Of a stretch of DNA of 64,000 nt, positions 7,369 to 17,146 are shown one piece after another (position 1 is the first letter of the stretch; every line of letters starts with the position of its first letter). The DNA comes from Pedobacter cryoconitis (GTDB lineage: Bacteria > Bacteroidota > Bacteroidia > Sphingobacteriales > Sphingobacteriaceae): positions 154,548 through 218,547 of the forward strand of contig NZ_JACHCC010000015.1 of assembly GCF_014207135.1 (NCBI RefSeq). The letters run 5' to 3'. The translations under genes and the position numbers were made by a program. The notes beneath the pieces are model-generated. The model was not told the origin of the DNA. It was given only the letters and a program-made list of their open reading frames with translations, and made no database searches.

Positions 7369-9099
7369 TCATTTGACTAGATTAAAATTTAAAATTTCAA
7401 CAAATTTGCTAACTATGATAGCGGGGATGGCCAGACTGCTTGTTCGGCTGAACCTGGCAATATTTATTCCATAAAATCGTCCGTCTGTATCATATAAAGG
7501 CCCGCCGCATTCCGCAGGTTTTAATCTGCCGTCATGAACCAGAACATGATCAAATCCATCAGCTCTTTCACTCCGTCCATCCGTAAAATGAAAGGCAATA
7601 TGACTTGGTACAGGTGGTTTTTTAGATACCAGAACGAGTCGGGCTTTAAAGGGGCTTCTTCCTCTGTTATATTGAATATTGACCGTGTCAAGAACTTTAG
7701 AACCTGCCATTACTTTGATCAGGTCTTCTGGCTTTTGCATCGGCGTCCCGTTAAAGCTAACCAGTTCATCTCCGTCGTCAAGATTTGCAGTACTTGCCGG
7801 ACTACCTGGTGAAATCTTGCTTATCATCAGTTTTCCATCTTCTAAACTGGTGTCAAATCCAATAAACGGAGGGTCTGGTACTCCGGCTACACCAAACTGC
7901 GTATTGCCAAGTACACTTATAATATTACCGTTATCTGGCTGAGGAGAAATCAGAAACTTACCTATCTCTTCAAAACCCACCGTGTCAGTCCGGACTGATT
8001 TAAGTTTCACTCCTCCTTTAATGATGCTATCCAATTGAAGCAGGACCAGGTCATTCGCTTCATCCCGGCTTAGTACCATGGCTTTAATATTTTTACCGGT
8101 TTCTGTTTTGATCATTGGATCATCACCCACCATTGAACTTTTGCTGATTATAAAACTTTTATCTTTTAGCTTCCCGTCAGAAATAATGCCCTTCAGGTCG
8201 ACAAGGGTACCGCGTATAAGCATTTCGGTGCCTTTGTTTGTGCTTTTTACCACCATTACGGTTTTATCCAGCACAGCCTCAATTTCTTGTAGGCCTGCAT
8301 TGATATTTTTAATTTCCGGCATTGGTTTCAGCATTGAACTTCTCGGATCAGCGGTAAAGTTTTCTGCTGCCGGAAGTGCGTCATAGTCTACAGGACTATT
8401 CAATGCGGTCCAATATTTTCTGTACAGATCTACAGGGACTTCATAATTGGAATCCAGTGAAAGATCAACCCTACTGTGTAAACCAATTACTCTTCCCTTC
8501 ATATCAAATAACGGTCCCCCTGAATCCCCTGGTTCCATGAGACAGGTAGAACGGATAAAACCGTCCCTGGTTCTGGGGTCGGCAATATATCCCAATCTCA
8601 CGGTAGGCTTTTTAATACGCAGAGTACCCGGATAGGCGATGCTGATACAAGGCATATCCTTTTGTAGGGATGATGACCAGCCCATTTCGGCGTAGGGCCA
8701 GGTTCCTTTATCAGTGATTTTCAGCATGGCCGCATCATTAGAAGCAATTTTACCCAAACCTACCGCCCTGAATTTTCTACCATCGGGAAATGTAACTTCA
8801 TATAAATTGGACTCTTTTTTTTGACCAGAAAACAGCGCACTATATACGTCATTTGGTCTGATTGCGTGTGCCGCAGAAAGAATATGACCGGCTGTATCAA
8901 CCACTACACCGGTAAACTGTTCGGTACCTGCTGTTTGTGTAACAGAATCGTAGGAAGTGATGTAAACAGAGGAACGATATGCTTGCTGAATAGCCTTCTG
9001 AATATCTTTTTCCAACTTTTTGATACTCTGAGTAGTGTTTTGAGAAAATACCTGTGTACTAAATTGTAATGAAATGAATAAAAATAATAGTTTTTTCAT
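7369..9099 (-). CDS. Secreted trypsin-like protease with PDZ and a degenerate second protease domain
   Basis: 576 aa with a signal peptide (about residues 1-19). Domain 1, about 40-230, is a complete S1C/HtrA-like protease: H78 in SAAHA, D122 in NDAAML and S193 in GDSGGP. A second chymotrypsin-like half starts near 270. Its His position appears to be Ser322, D350 is kept in NDLVLLQ, and the GDSGGP motif has become AECGGP with Cys531. A PDZ domain lies at about 410-490, before that motif, so it seems inserted into the second domain. Domain 1 should be active in the periplasm; the second is probably a scaffold. Upstream of and codirectional with the C1 peptidase, perhaps cotranscribed. Confidence 0.85.
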   Translation of the reverse strand: MKKLLFLFISLQFSTQVFSQNTTQSIKKLEKDIQKAIQQAYRSSVYITSYDSVTQTAGTEQFTGVVVDTAGHILSAAHAIRPNDVYSALFSGQKKESNLYEVTFPDGRKFRAVGLGKIASNDAAMLKITDKGTWPYAEMGWSSSLQKDMPCISIAYPGTLRIKKPTVRLGYIADPRTRDGFIRSTCLMEPGDSGGPLFDMKGRVIGLHSRVDLSLDSNYEVPVDLYRKYWTALNSPVDYDALPAAENFTADPRSSMLKPMPEIKNINAGLQEIEAVLDKTVMVVKSTNKGTEMLIRGTLVDLKGIISDGKLKDKSFIISKSSMVGDDPMIKTETGKNIKAMVLSRDEANDLVLLQLDSIIKGGVKLKSVRTDTVGFEEIGKFLISPQPDNGNIISVLGNTQFGVAGVPDPPFIGFDTSLEDGKLMISKISPGSPASTANLDDGDELVSFNGTPMQKPEDLIKVMAGSKVLDTVNIQYNRGRSPFKARLVLVSKKPPVPSHIAFHFTDGRSERADGFDHVLVHDGRLKPAECGGPLYDTDGRFYGINIARFSRTSSLAIPAIIVSKFVEILNFNLVK

Positions 9100-9182
9100 G
9101 TATTGATTTATAAACCCAGGGTAATTATGATTAGCCCAATCTAATAATGATTTGTCAAAAAATCAGGTAAATAAATATGCAC

Positions 9183-9219
9183 AAAAAAAAACCGCATCAT
9201 TGACGATGCGGTTTTTTTT
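9183..9219. terminator. Intrinsic terminator after the phosphatase gene
   Basis: ACCGCATC (9191-9198) pairs with GATGCGGT (9205-9212) around a 6-nt loop, flanked by an A-run and a T-run that extend the stem. It lies just downstream of the minus-strand phosphodiesterase-phosphatase gene. Confidence 0.85.
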
Positions 9220-9231
9220 ATTCTTTTGTTT

Positions 9232-11082
9232 TTATTTAGAGGTAACGAGTCTGAGAATCTTTTTAAAGAGCTCATTGTTTGCATAAGTGCCGGTAAAATC
9301 ACTGGAATGCGGGCCATAGGCATAAACAGGAACCATGATATTGGTATGGTCATTGGTACTGAATTCGCCCTGGATTCTGCCTTCACTTGCAGAAGCATCC
9401 AATAGTGTTAAGCCGCCTGTTTCATGGTCTGCAGTAATTAAGACCAGCGTCTCGCCGTCCTGATCTGCAAAACGTAAAGCTTCACCTACAGTTTTATCGA
9501 AATCATGCAATTCGGTGACTACATATTTCAAATCATTCACATGGCCTCCGTAATCGATCTGTGCGCCTTCGGTCATAATGAAAAATCCTTTTTTATTAGT
9601 GGATAAAAGCTGCATAGTTTTTTTTAGTGATTCAGCGAGCATATTGCCACGGCCATCTTTAACAGGGCGTGTCGCAGAATCCGGTAGTAACACCAGTTGT
9701 TTTCCGCTGGTTTTCTGTTTAAAGTCGGTCATTGATTTACTCAAAGTATAACCTTTATTTTCTAGTTTACGCATTAAATCAGCATCCGGATTTTGCAGAA
9801 AACTTTTCTGGTTGGAGCCAACTAAAATATCTACATGACTGTCCAGGAAATCTTTCGCTATGGCCTCACTAAAAGAGCGGTCCAGCTGATGGGCATAAAA
9901 TACTGCAGGAGTAGCGTCGGTTATATCACCCACGCTGATGATTCCGCTTTTTAATCCATAAGTTGCCAGCGTATCTACCAGGTTGGTTCTTTTTTTATCA
10001 TCAGTCCCCATACCGATATAACGGTTGTTCGTTTTCTCGCCCATGGCAATAGCCGAACCGCCTGCGGCCGAATCTGTATTTCCTGAATTGGCTGCTGCGG
10101 TTTGTGAAAAACCACTGTTACGGATCATCGTGATGTTCAGGTTACCATGATTTGCAATCCATCCGGCATGAATTTGTGCCAGGCCCATCCCATCACCGAT
10201 CAGTAAGATTATGTTTTTCACTTTCTTATCTGCACCGTCAGTTTTATAGCTTGGCTGATAAACAGGATAAGCAACCGGATTAGTATAAGTCAGTTTGTCC
10301 TTTCTTAAATAGAAATCGCGTAATTTTTCTGGTGCATCTGTATTAATCCAGTCAACTCCGAACTTTTCCAGTTCAACCCAGGTATTAGGACTATCCTGTG
10401 TCGCCCAGAAACGGAAAGGTTTGTTTTTCTGATGTGCCGCATCTATAACCGCTTTGAGTTTAAGCTCGTCGATTTTGGTTGGTGTGCCTTTACCATTCCA
10501 AACCGTATAGTGCGTAAGCTCATCGCTGATCATCGCTATACGTTCAAGCTGTTCATCTGTGTAAACGGTTGTTGGGCGGCCATCAAAAGAGATAATCTCA
10601 GGATAATCTTTGAACTTTTCAGGTACCGGCATATCCCCGCTGATGACAATACTTACCGCATCTGGGTTTGTCGGCCTGTTGACCATATCCTGAAATGGCT
10701 TCAGCTCTTTCAACAACTGAGGAAGTACATGCTGGTAATCTTCCTTGACATCAATAACCAGCTGTAACTTTAACTTCGGATCTGCATAAGGATGATTTCC
10801 ATTTTGTTTATACAGTTTGTACAATGGTTCCAGATATTCTTTGACCAAAGTAGCTCCCGGTTTGATCTCTTTCAGTTCATGCGCTACAAACAGCTGCCCT
10901 TCCTTAAGAAACACATCAGCCTCAATAGACCCCATGCCCGCGTAATAGGCGCGGAGCAGGGGGATATTTTGTTTGTAATCATTGTGACTATGTCCAGCAT
11001 TAGCTGATAAGGATTGCTGAGCCTGTGAATCTATCGTCAGCAGGAGCAATCCTAAGAACGAATAGCGGAATAATTTCTTCAT
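9232..11082 (-). CDS. Glycerophosphodiester phosphodiesterase-like / alkaline phosphatase fusion
   Basis: 616 aa from MKKLFRYSF, which begins the signal peptide (cleavage after SQA); a longer reading to 11112 overlaps the upstream stop and hides the signal. The N-terminal half (about 25-270) is a PI-PLC/GDPD-like TIM barrel starting AGHSHNDYKQ with SIEADVFL. The C-terminal half is a PhoA-family alkaline phosphatase: metal Asp in LLIGDGMG, nucleophile Ser in NTDSAAGG, then TEGAQIDYGGH, ITADHETGG and NDHTN. One polypeptide could thus cleave a phosphodiester and release inorganic phosphate from the product. It lies 16 nt after a SusD gene, in a locus preceded by sigma and anti-sigma genes, so it probably processes the ligand of that transporter. 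Confidence 0.92.
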   Translation of the reverse strand: MKKLFRYSFLGLLLLTIDSQAQQSLSANAGHSHNDYKQNIPLLRAYYAGMGSIEADVFLKEGQLFVAHELKEIKPGATLVKEYLEPLYKLYKQNGNHPYADPKLKLQLVIDVKEDYQHVLPQLLKELKPFQDMVNRPTNPDAVSIVISGDMPVPEKFKDYPEIISFDGRPTTVYTDEQLERIAMISDELTHYTVWNGKGTPTKIDELKLKAVIDAAHQKNKPFRFWATQDSPNTWVELEKFGVDWINTDAPEKLRDFYLRKDKLTYTNPVAYPVYQPSYKTDGADKKVKNIILLIGDGMGLAQIHAGWIANHGNLNITMIRNSGFSQTAAANSGNTDSAAGGSAIAMGEKTNNRYIGMGTDDKKRTNLVDTLATYGLKSGIISVGDITDATPAVFYAHQLDRSFSEAIAKDFLDSHVDILVGSNQKSFLQNPDADLMRKLENKGYTLSKSMTDFKQKTSGKQLVLLPDSATRPVKDGRGNMLAESLKKTMQLLSTNKKGFFIMTEGAQIDYGGHVNDLKYVVTELHDFDKTVGEALRFADQDGETLVLITADHETGGLTLLDASASEGRIQGEFSTNDHTNIMVPVYAYGPHSSDFTGTYANNELFKKILRLVTSK

Positions 11083-11098
11083 GATCTTAAATATTTGT

Positions 11099-12622
11099 TT
11101 ACCAACCAGCATTTTGAGTGATTACACCACCACTGTTATCAATTTCTTTTTGTGGAACTGCCCATACATTATGTACTTGTGGATCAAACTTTCTTGCTGG
11201 CCATACAACAGTTCCGCCGAACCCATGCGCAGGTTGTGCATAAGCCGCCTGTGCATCTCCCCAACGTACCATGTCGCGGTGTCTGTCTGCCCATTCGCCA
11301 GCAAGTTCATTGCGTCGTTCTCTTTTAAGATCTGTTAACGTCATTCCATTTACAGCCGGAAGACCTGCTCTTACACGGATCCTGTTTAATGCGACATCAC
11401 CAGCTCCGGCACCACGTTGCATAATCGCAGCTTCAGCTTTGATCAGTAAAATTTCGGCGAAACGCAGTAAAGGAACATTTAGGTCTGTTGTCGGATGATC
11501 ACCGTTAGGGCTGATATGTGAGCCTACCGGAGAAGCAAAACTGAACGGATCCATATATTTTCTGAACTGGAAGCCAGATAAACTATTGATTGAGCTATAG
11601 ACACGGTCTTCTCCAAAATACATGAAATGATCTCCAGGTTTTAGAATAGTTGCTTCACGACGGATATCACCTGGCTGATAAGAATCATAAAGTTCTTTCG
11701 TAGGTACGTAATATCCCCAGCCATTATATTTCCCCCAGCCTTTGTTTTCTAACATCACACCTGGAAGGATACTTCCCCAGCCACCAGCACCCGAAGGAGT
11801 TGATAATGCTGACCAGATATATTCCGGGCCCCAGTTGTTTACGGCTTTAAATGCGTCTGCGAAATTTGGCATCAGGTCACGTTTCCCGAAATTAATCACT
11901 GAGTCGGCATATTTTTCCGAATTCAGGTAATCTTTTTTATACAGATAAACTTTAGACAAAACAGCCCAGGCTGCTACTTTGTGTGGTCTGCCATAATCGG
12001 CCGCTGCCAACTGATCAAAATAGGGCAGGTTATTGGCGGCCTGTTGTAATTCACTGATGACATAATCATAGTTCACATTGACATTTGCAGCTCTGGGTGT
12101 AGGGTTAGGATCATCCATATTTGATCTCGTTACCAGAGGTACACCTGCTTTATCGTTACCATAATTAGCAGCCAGCTGGAAATACATATATCCGCTGGTG
12201 AAATAGGCTTCACCGATATAACGCTTCTTTAAGGCAGCATCCATATCAATTGAAGGGACATAACGGATCACGTCATTTGCCCTTTTGATAGTTGCATAAC
12301 GCATTTTCCATTGATTTTCAGTGTAATCTCCGCCTATATAAGCAGAGTTGAAATCCCTTACATTATCACCCTGTGCTTTTACACGGCCTGTAACCATGTC
12401 ATCACTTGCGTTAATGAACCAGAAAAAACCGCGGCCATAGAAATTCTCGTCATCATAGTTATCATACATGGAGTTCACCCCCTTCAGTGCGTCACTGCTG
12501 GTTTTCCAGAAATTCCCTTTTGATGGGGCACCCTCAGGGGTGATATCTAATTGTTTCTTACAAGAGCTGATTGTAACCAGGGTTAAACCAGCAATTAATA
12601 TATGGAGTATATTCTTCTTCAT
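11099..12622 (-). CDS. SusD/RagB-family surface lipoprotein (pair 1)
   Basis: 507 aa with a lipoprotein signal: ITISS-type lipobox before C21 followed by KKQLDITPEG. The body carries classical RagB/SusD features: an early EGAPSKGNFW segment, helical repeats (YIGEAYFTSGYMYFQLA), and the C-terminal FAEILLIKAEAA and RRNELAGEWADRHRDMVRWG stretches. SusD proteins cap the SusC barrel and bind the ligand at the cell surface. It lies 19 nt after its SusC partner and 16 nt before the phosphodiesterase-phosphatase, so the probable ligand is an organophosphate such as a glycerophosphodiester or phosphorylated polymer; that is inference from context. Confidence 0.93.
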   Translation of the reverse strand: MKKNILHILIAGLTLVTISSCKKQLDITPEGAPSKGNFWKTSSDALKGVNSMYDNYDDENFYGRGFFWFINASDDMVTGRVKAQGDNVRDFNSAYIGGDYTENQWKMRYATIKRANDVIRYVPSIDMDAALKKRYIGEAYFTSGYMYFQLAANYGNDKAGVPLVTRSNMDDPNPTPRAANVNVNYDYVISELQQAANNLPYFDQLAAADYGRPHKVAAWAVLSKVYLYKKDYLNSEKYADSVINFGKRDLMPNFADAFKAVNNWGPEYIWSALSTPSGAGGWGSILPGVMLENKGWGKYNGWGYYVPTKELYDSYQPGDIRREATILKPGDHFMYFGEDRVYSSINSLSGFQFRKYMDPFSFASPVGSHISPNGDHPTTDLNVPLLRFAEILLIKAEAAIMQRGAGAGDVALNRIRVRAGLPAVNGMTLTDLKRERRNELAGEWADRHRDMVRWGDAQAAYAQPAHGFGGTVVWPARKFDPQVHNVWAVPQKEIDNSGGVITQNAGW

Positions 12623-12641
12623 TTTGTATTCGTTTTACAGG

Positions 12642-15600
12642 TTAAAAATTGAGACTGGCACCAAACAAGAATGTTCTTGCCTGTGGATAACGGCCTACGT
12701 CTACACCATACTGATCTAAGCCAACTTCAGGATCGAAGCCAGAATACTTAGTTATGGTAAACAGGTTATTAGAGGTTACATATAAACGCAGATTGCTGAT
12801 CTTAGCTGTTTTTAGTACATTTTTTGGGATAGTATAGCCAATTGTTGCGCTCTTCAACCTCAGGTAAGAACCACTCTCCAGATAGAAGTCTGAAGTTGTC
12901 GAGAAATTACCATTGGCATCACTTGCTGAGATGCGGGGCAGGTTGCTACCTGTATTTGTCGGGCTCCATGCATCCAGTACACCTTTCAATAGGTTATAAT
13001 TCTGTCCGCTTCCTGCATTAAGGCCTGTATATTTTAAGGCATTAAAAAGTGTATTTCCATGTACTCCCTGTGCAAACAAGTTCAAGTCAAAACCTTTGTA
13101 ACTGGCATTGAAGCTTAAACCATAAGAGAATTTAGGATAAGCACTTCCTTTGTAAACCCGGTCGTTGTTATCAATTTTACCATCATTGTTACTGTCTACA
13201 AAACGGAAATCTCCGGCTTTTGCATTTGGCTGAATAGGATTACCTGCTGCATTTTTGTAATTTTTAGCCTCAGCATCACTTTGGAAAATTCCATTCGTTT
13301 CTACCACATAATAAGAATATAGGGGCTGTCCAACCTGTAAACGAACAGGGGTCAGCGTTCCGCGAACATCGAAATCTACTGCCTGGCTAGTCAGATCAGC
13401 TGGCAATGAAATCAGTTTGTTATTCATTTTGGTGAAAGTTGCTCCAATGCTATACTGAAATGCAGCTTCTGGTTTGTTATTATAATTCAATCCGATCTCA
13501 ATTCCTTTGTCTCTGGCCAAACCACCATTTTTCCATTGACCATCAACACCAGTTGTTCCCGATAAAGGCTGATAGATCAACATATCTTTGGTATCCTTGA
13601 TGAAATAATCGGCAACCAGGGTCAGTCTGTTTTTTAAGACACCTAGATCCAGTCCGATATTGGTCTGTTTAGATTTAGCCCAGGTCAGGTTGGGGTTGGA
13701 TAATACATTCTCGTAATAACCTAAAAGCTGAGCAGGTGTCTGTCCCATGTAGATGGTACTTTTGATCAGGTTAGGATTCACTGCTAAACTGGTTACACTG
13801 GCCAGGTTGCCCAACAGACCATAGCTACCTCTGATTTTCAGATTGTCAATCCAAGAGATATCTTTCATGAAATCTTCTCTGTTGATCACCCATCCGGCAG
13901 ATGCCGAACCATAATTTGCAAAACGATTTTGTCTGGCCACCAAAGAAGTCCCGTCTCTTCTTCCGATCAGGGAAAGCAGGTATTTACTCTTGTAATCGTA
14001 ATTTGCACGGGCAAAGAATGAAGTTAAGGCTTCTGTCGATACAGTACTTTCCGGCAGGAATGGTTTAGAAGCATTTACCATATAACGGTATTTGGGAGAT
14101 TCATCATCAAATCCCTGTGCATAGACAGATACACCTTCTGAATGTCGGTTCTGATAAGAGAAACCACCGATTACATTCAGGTGATGAGCGCCAAAGAAGG
14201 TATCATAAGTCAGGACTTGCTCTGCTAACAGGTCATTGCTGCTCACAGAAGATTGTGTAAGCTGATTAAAATCGAAGATCTTACCAATCTCAGGAACTCT
14301 AGTCTGGAAGACCTTACTGTTGTTAAACGTTTTAGTTAATGATAAATTAGAACGGAATTTTAATCCTTTCATTAAATCCAGTTCAGCATAAGGATTAACA
14401 ACTATGGTATTCACAGGATTACTTACGTCAAGTCTTTTCAGATAAGCTACAGGATTGATAATATCACCGTAAGCACCTGCATAAGTAAGGGGTAAGCCTG
14501 AAAATGCACCTGTTGAGGTATATGGAGCTACACTTGAAGGGTAAAAAATGGCAGATATGATAGCACCTGTATAGGCACTTGTTGTATTTGTTCCGCTTAC
14601 TGCAGAATTAGAATTATAACCGTTTCCATTCGTATAATCGTAGAATAAATTTTCTCCTACTTTTAACCACGAATTGATACGGTGATCTGAATTAATCCTG
14701 AAATTATAGCGATTAGCATAAGTATTCAGCAAAGTTCCTTCTGCTTTACGGTAATTGAAACTCAGATAGAAATTTGATTTGTCATTTCCACCACTCATCC
14801 CCATATTATAGTCCTGAATCATTCCGGTCCTGAAAATATCATCTACCCAATCGGTTCTGGTAATTTGTCCATCAGGATACTTTGTAGCATCAAAAGCATC
14901 TTTTCTGGGTACACCGGCATTGTCAGCAGCCAGATTAGAAACATCAGCGAATTCTTTTGCATTCAGTGATTTAAGTTTTTTCCATGCGGTTTGTGCACCT
15001 AATTTAGCATCGAAAGTGATATTTAACTTTTGGTTAGCTCCTTTTTTAGTGGTAACCAGGATTACTCCTCCCGAAGCTCTTGCACCATAGATAGCTGCTG
15101 CTCCGTCTTTCAATACAGAGATAGATTCTATATCATTTGGATTAAGTGATGGGGTACCATAAAATAAGGAACCATCGATTACATATAGCGGGCTCTCTCC
15201 GTTGATACCACCCTGTCCGCGGATATTTACCTTGGGAGTTGCCGATGGATCACCACTTTCATTCACCACAACTACACCTGGAGCTTTTCCCTGTAAAATA
15301 CTTCCAATATCATTCACTGATCTTGAGTTTAGTTTATCCAATGCAACTTCTGCCACGGCGCCAGAAACGGTAACCTTTTTTTGAGTACCATAACCTACCA
15401 CGACAACTTCGTTCAACTGGGAGTTATCTTCTTTCAGAACGACGTTGATTGCCGACCTCCCATCAACTTTTAAAGTCTGGGTTTTATAACCGATCATCGA
15501 AAAAATTAAGGAAGCCTCTTCAGGGGCTGTGATGCTGTATTTTCCGTCAATATTAGTTGTGGTGCCGTTATTGGTACCAGATACCTTCACTGATACTCCA

Positions 15601-16028
15601 GGCATGGTCACCCCGGTCGAATCTTTTACCGTTCCGGAAACAGTATGGTCTGCTTTTTTTATTGGTGCAGGGATTTTTTTGAGAATGACATAATCGCCTT
15701 TTTCCAGACATTCGAATCCTAATTTATGGAGTACAAGCTCTACTTTTTCATTTTTGAAAGTCTCGTTCAGCGCAAATTTGTTGATGGTCAGCTGATCCTG
15801 GTTATAGACGAAATGAAGACCTGTTTTAGCTTCTATTTCTTTCAGGATTGCCTGTTGTGATTTGTCTTTTGTAATCGTCAGTGATACAATGGCACGGTCT
15901 AATTTCTGAGCCATTGTTGCAGAAGCGAATAAGGTCCCGCAAAAAATACAGAGGACTGAAAATATTAATAAAGAATATTTCATGGTTTTATAAAAGGCTG
16001 CTCGCCTCATATGGGAGGGTGTTTTCAT
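12642..16028 (-). CDS. SusC-type TonB-dependent transporter with STN domain (pair 1)
   Basis: 1128 aa. After the signal region (about 1-40) comes an STN signalling domain (about 50-115), then a carboxypeptidase-like DUF4480-type beta domain, a DEVVVVGYG-class plug start, the plug, and a 22-strand-type barrel ending in TFLFGASLNF with the terminal Phe typical of BAM substrates. The STN domain is the contact for FecR, and a FecR gene lies directly upstream (93-nt gap), so expression should be induced by the transported ligand. MKTPSHMRR at 16028 is kept as the start, as such extensions are usual for STN receptors; MKYSLL at 15983 is possible. Confidence 0.93.
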   Translation of the reverse strand: MKTPSHMRRAAFYKTMKYSLLIFSVLCIFCGTLFASATMAQKLDRAIVSLTITKDKSQQAILKEIEAKTGLHFVYNQDQLTINKFALNETFKNEKVELVLHKLGFECLEKGDYVILKKIPAPIKKADHTVSGTVKDSTGVTMPGVSVKVSGTNNGTTTNIDGKYSITAPEEASLIFSMIGYKTQTLKVDGRSAINVVLKEDNSQLNEVVVVGYGTQKKVTVSGAVAEVALDKLNSRSVNDIGSILQGKAPGVVVVNESGDPSATPKVNIRGQGGINGESPLYVIDGSLFYGTPSLNPNDIESISVLKDGAAAIYGARASGGVILVTTKKGANQKLNITFDAKLGAQTAWKKLKSLNAKEFADVSNLAADNAGVPRKDAFDATKYPDGQITRTDWVDDIFRTGMIQDYNMGMSGGNDKSNFYLSFNYRKAEGTLLNTYANRYNFRINSDHRINSWLKVGENLFYDYTNGNGYNSNSAVSGTNTTSAYTGAIISAIFYPSSVAPYTSTGAFSGLPLTYAGAYGDIINPVAYLKRLDVSNPVNTIVVNPYAELDLMKGLKFRSNLSLTKTFNNSKVFQTRVPEIGKIFDFNQLTQSSVSSNDLLAEQVLTYDTFFGAHHLNVIGGFSYQNRHSEGVSVYAQGFDDESPKYRYMVNASKPFLPESTVSTEALTSFFARANYDYKSKYLLSLIGRRDGTSLVARQNRFANYGSASAGWVINREDFMKDISWIDNLKIRGSYGLLGNLASVTSLAVNPNLIKSTIYMGQTPAQLLGYYENVLSNPNLTWAKSKQTNIGLDLGVLKNRLTLVADYFIKDTKDMLIYQPLSGTTGVDGQWKNGGLARDKGIEIGLNYNNKPEAAFQYSIGATFTKMNNKLISLPADLTSQAVDFDVRGTLTPVRLQVGQPLYSYYVVETNGIFQSDAEAKNYKNAAGNPIQPNAKAGDFRFVDSNNDGKIDNNDRVYKGSAYPKFSYGLSFNASYKGFDLNLFAQGVHGNTLFNALKYTGLNAGSGQNYNLLKGVLDAWSPTNTGSNLPRISASDANGNFSTTSDFYLESGSYLRLKSATIGYTIPKNVLKTAKISNLRLYVTSNNLFTITKYSGFDPEVGLDQYGVDVGRYPQARTFLFGASLNF

Positions 16029-16121
16029 TTAATTAATTTGTTTTTGGAGCTTTAATGAATATTTGTGCGATCTACTGGTACAGATCTGATCAGTACCGGT
16101 TAATGAATGAGGTTTACTGGT

Positions 16122-17078
16122 TCATTTTTTATAGATTTTAAAGGATTTATGATCAGGGGCTATCTTAAACTTGAAATTGTAAAGGCTGGAGAGAATACCA
16201 AGAATCTCTTCAGGAGTTTGTTTACTGTGGAAAGTTGCGGTACAACCCATATTTCCCATTTTGGCAGGTGACAGGTCTATTTTGATAGAATAAACGTATT
16301 CCAGCTTATTCATCGCCTGGCGCAGGGTGATTCCGTCAAACACGATTTTGGTATCAGGTACAGGACTCTGGCTGATCAGGGCCGACTGTTTATTTTTGTC
16401 GTAAGTGATCTGCTGCCCTTTAATCAGGGTACCAAAGACCTGGTTTTTGTTTCCAACGGCAACTTTCCCGGTGCTGACCGAAATGTTCATTTTCCTGGAG
16501 GCCTTAAATGCGCGGATAGTGAAAGAGGTACCCAGTACCCTGGTATATAATTTTTCAGGAAGCTGTACGCTGAAAGGACGTCTTTCATCATGGGCAATTT
16601 TGAAGAAAGCTTCTCCTTCTACCAGGCTGATCTCTCTTGAAGCTGAGCTGAACCTGGCCGGATATTTTAACTGACTGGAAGGATTTAAGATGATTTCCGA
16701 ACCGTCACTTAAAGTGATTGTCTTTTTCTCACGGGTATTTGTACTGATGGCTAACTGTGCATCAGCCGGCTGTTCGGTCTGGGTACGTGGCGCCAGTTTC
16801 CAGTAACCGAAACCTATGCCGCAAACCATAATTGTGGTGGCCGCAATGCGAAGAAAGGAAGTATCAAGGATGAAGAGTTTTCTGGAAGGCGTACCGATAT
16901 GCTGTTTCAGTGTATCCAGCATTCTGCGTTCTATGATTGCTTTGCGTCCCTTACTTAAGCTCTGGTTTTTCCCTTCATAGCTATTGTACCAGTTTTCAAC
17001 CTGTTCAATTTCTTTGGGTGTCGCTTTGGCCTCTAAATATTTTTTTAGCAGGTCTTCTGCCAGTTTTTTATCTTCCAT
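16122..17078 (-). CDS. FecR-family anti-sigma factor (pair 1 locus)
   Basis: 318 aa. A cytoplasmic N-terminal helical region (about 1-65) is followed by one transmembrane segment near 72-90 (IAATTIMVCGIGFGYW). The periplasmic FecR domain includes ITLSDGSEIILNPSSQLKYP and EGEAFFKIAHD, and a C-terminal DUF4974-type domain includes TLRQAMNKLEYVY. It holds the sigma factor until the SusC STN domain signals occupancy. It lies between the sigma gene and the STN-bearing SusC, in the standard order. Confidence 0.93.
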   Translation of the reverse strand: MEDKKLAEDLLKKYLEAKATPKEIEQVENWYNSYEGKNQSLSKGRKAIIERRMLDTLKQHIGTPSRKLFILDTSFLRIAATTIMVCGIGFGYWKLAPRTQTEQPADAQLAISTNTREKKTITLSDGSEIILNPSSQLKYPARFSSASREISLVEGEAFFKIAHDERRPFSVQLPEKLYTRVLGTSFTIRAFKASRKMNISVSTGKVAVGNKNQVFGTLIKGQQITYDKNKQSALISQSPVPDTKIVFDGITLRQAMNKLEYVYSIKIDLSPAKMGNMGCTATFHSKQTPEEILGILSSLYNFKFKIAPDHKSFKIYKK

Positions 17079-17146
17079 CTACCTAACAGTCATCTAAAGC
17101 TGTCTTTGGTACCGGGTGCTGGCGTTAACGTTATGTTACCTTTGTG

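Noticed and set aside
9141..9398. 85-aa minus-strand frame across the terminator and 3' end of the phosphatase gene
   Set aside because: It runs through the intrinsic terminator and overlaps the phosphatase in another frame; no family features.
11083..11112. Ten-codon N-terminal extension of the phosphodiesterase-phosphatase
   Set aside because: It overlaps the SusD stop and precedes a complete signal peptide at MKKLFRYSF.
16074..16100. ACTGGTAC / GTACCGGT imperfect dyad before SusC pair 1
   Set aside because: One mismatch in short arms and no independent support for an operator.
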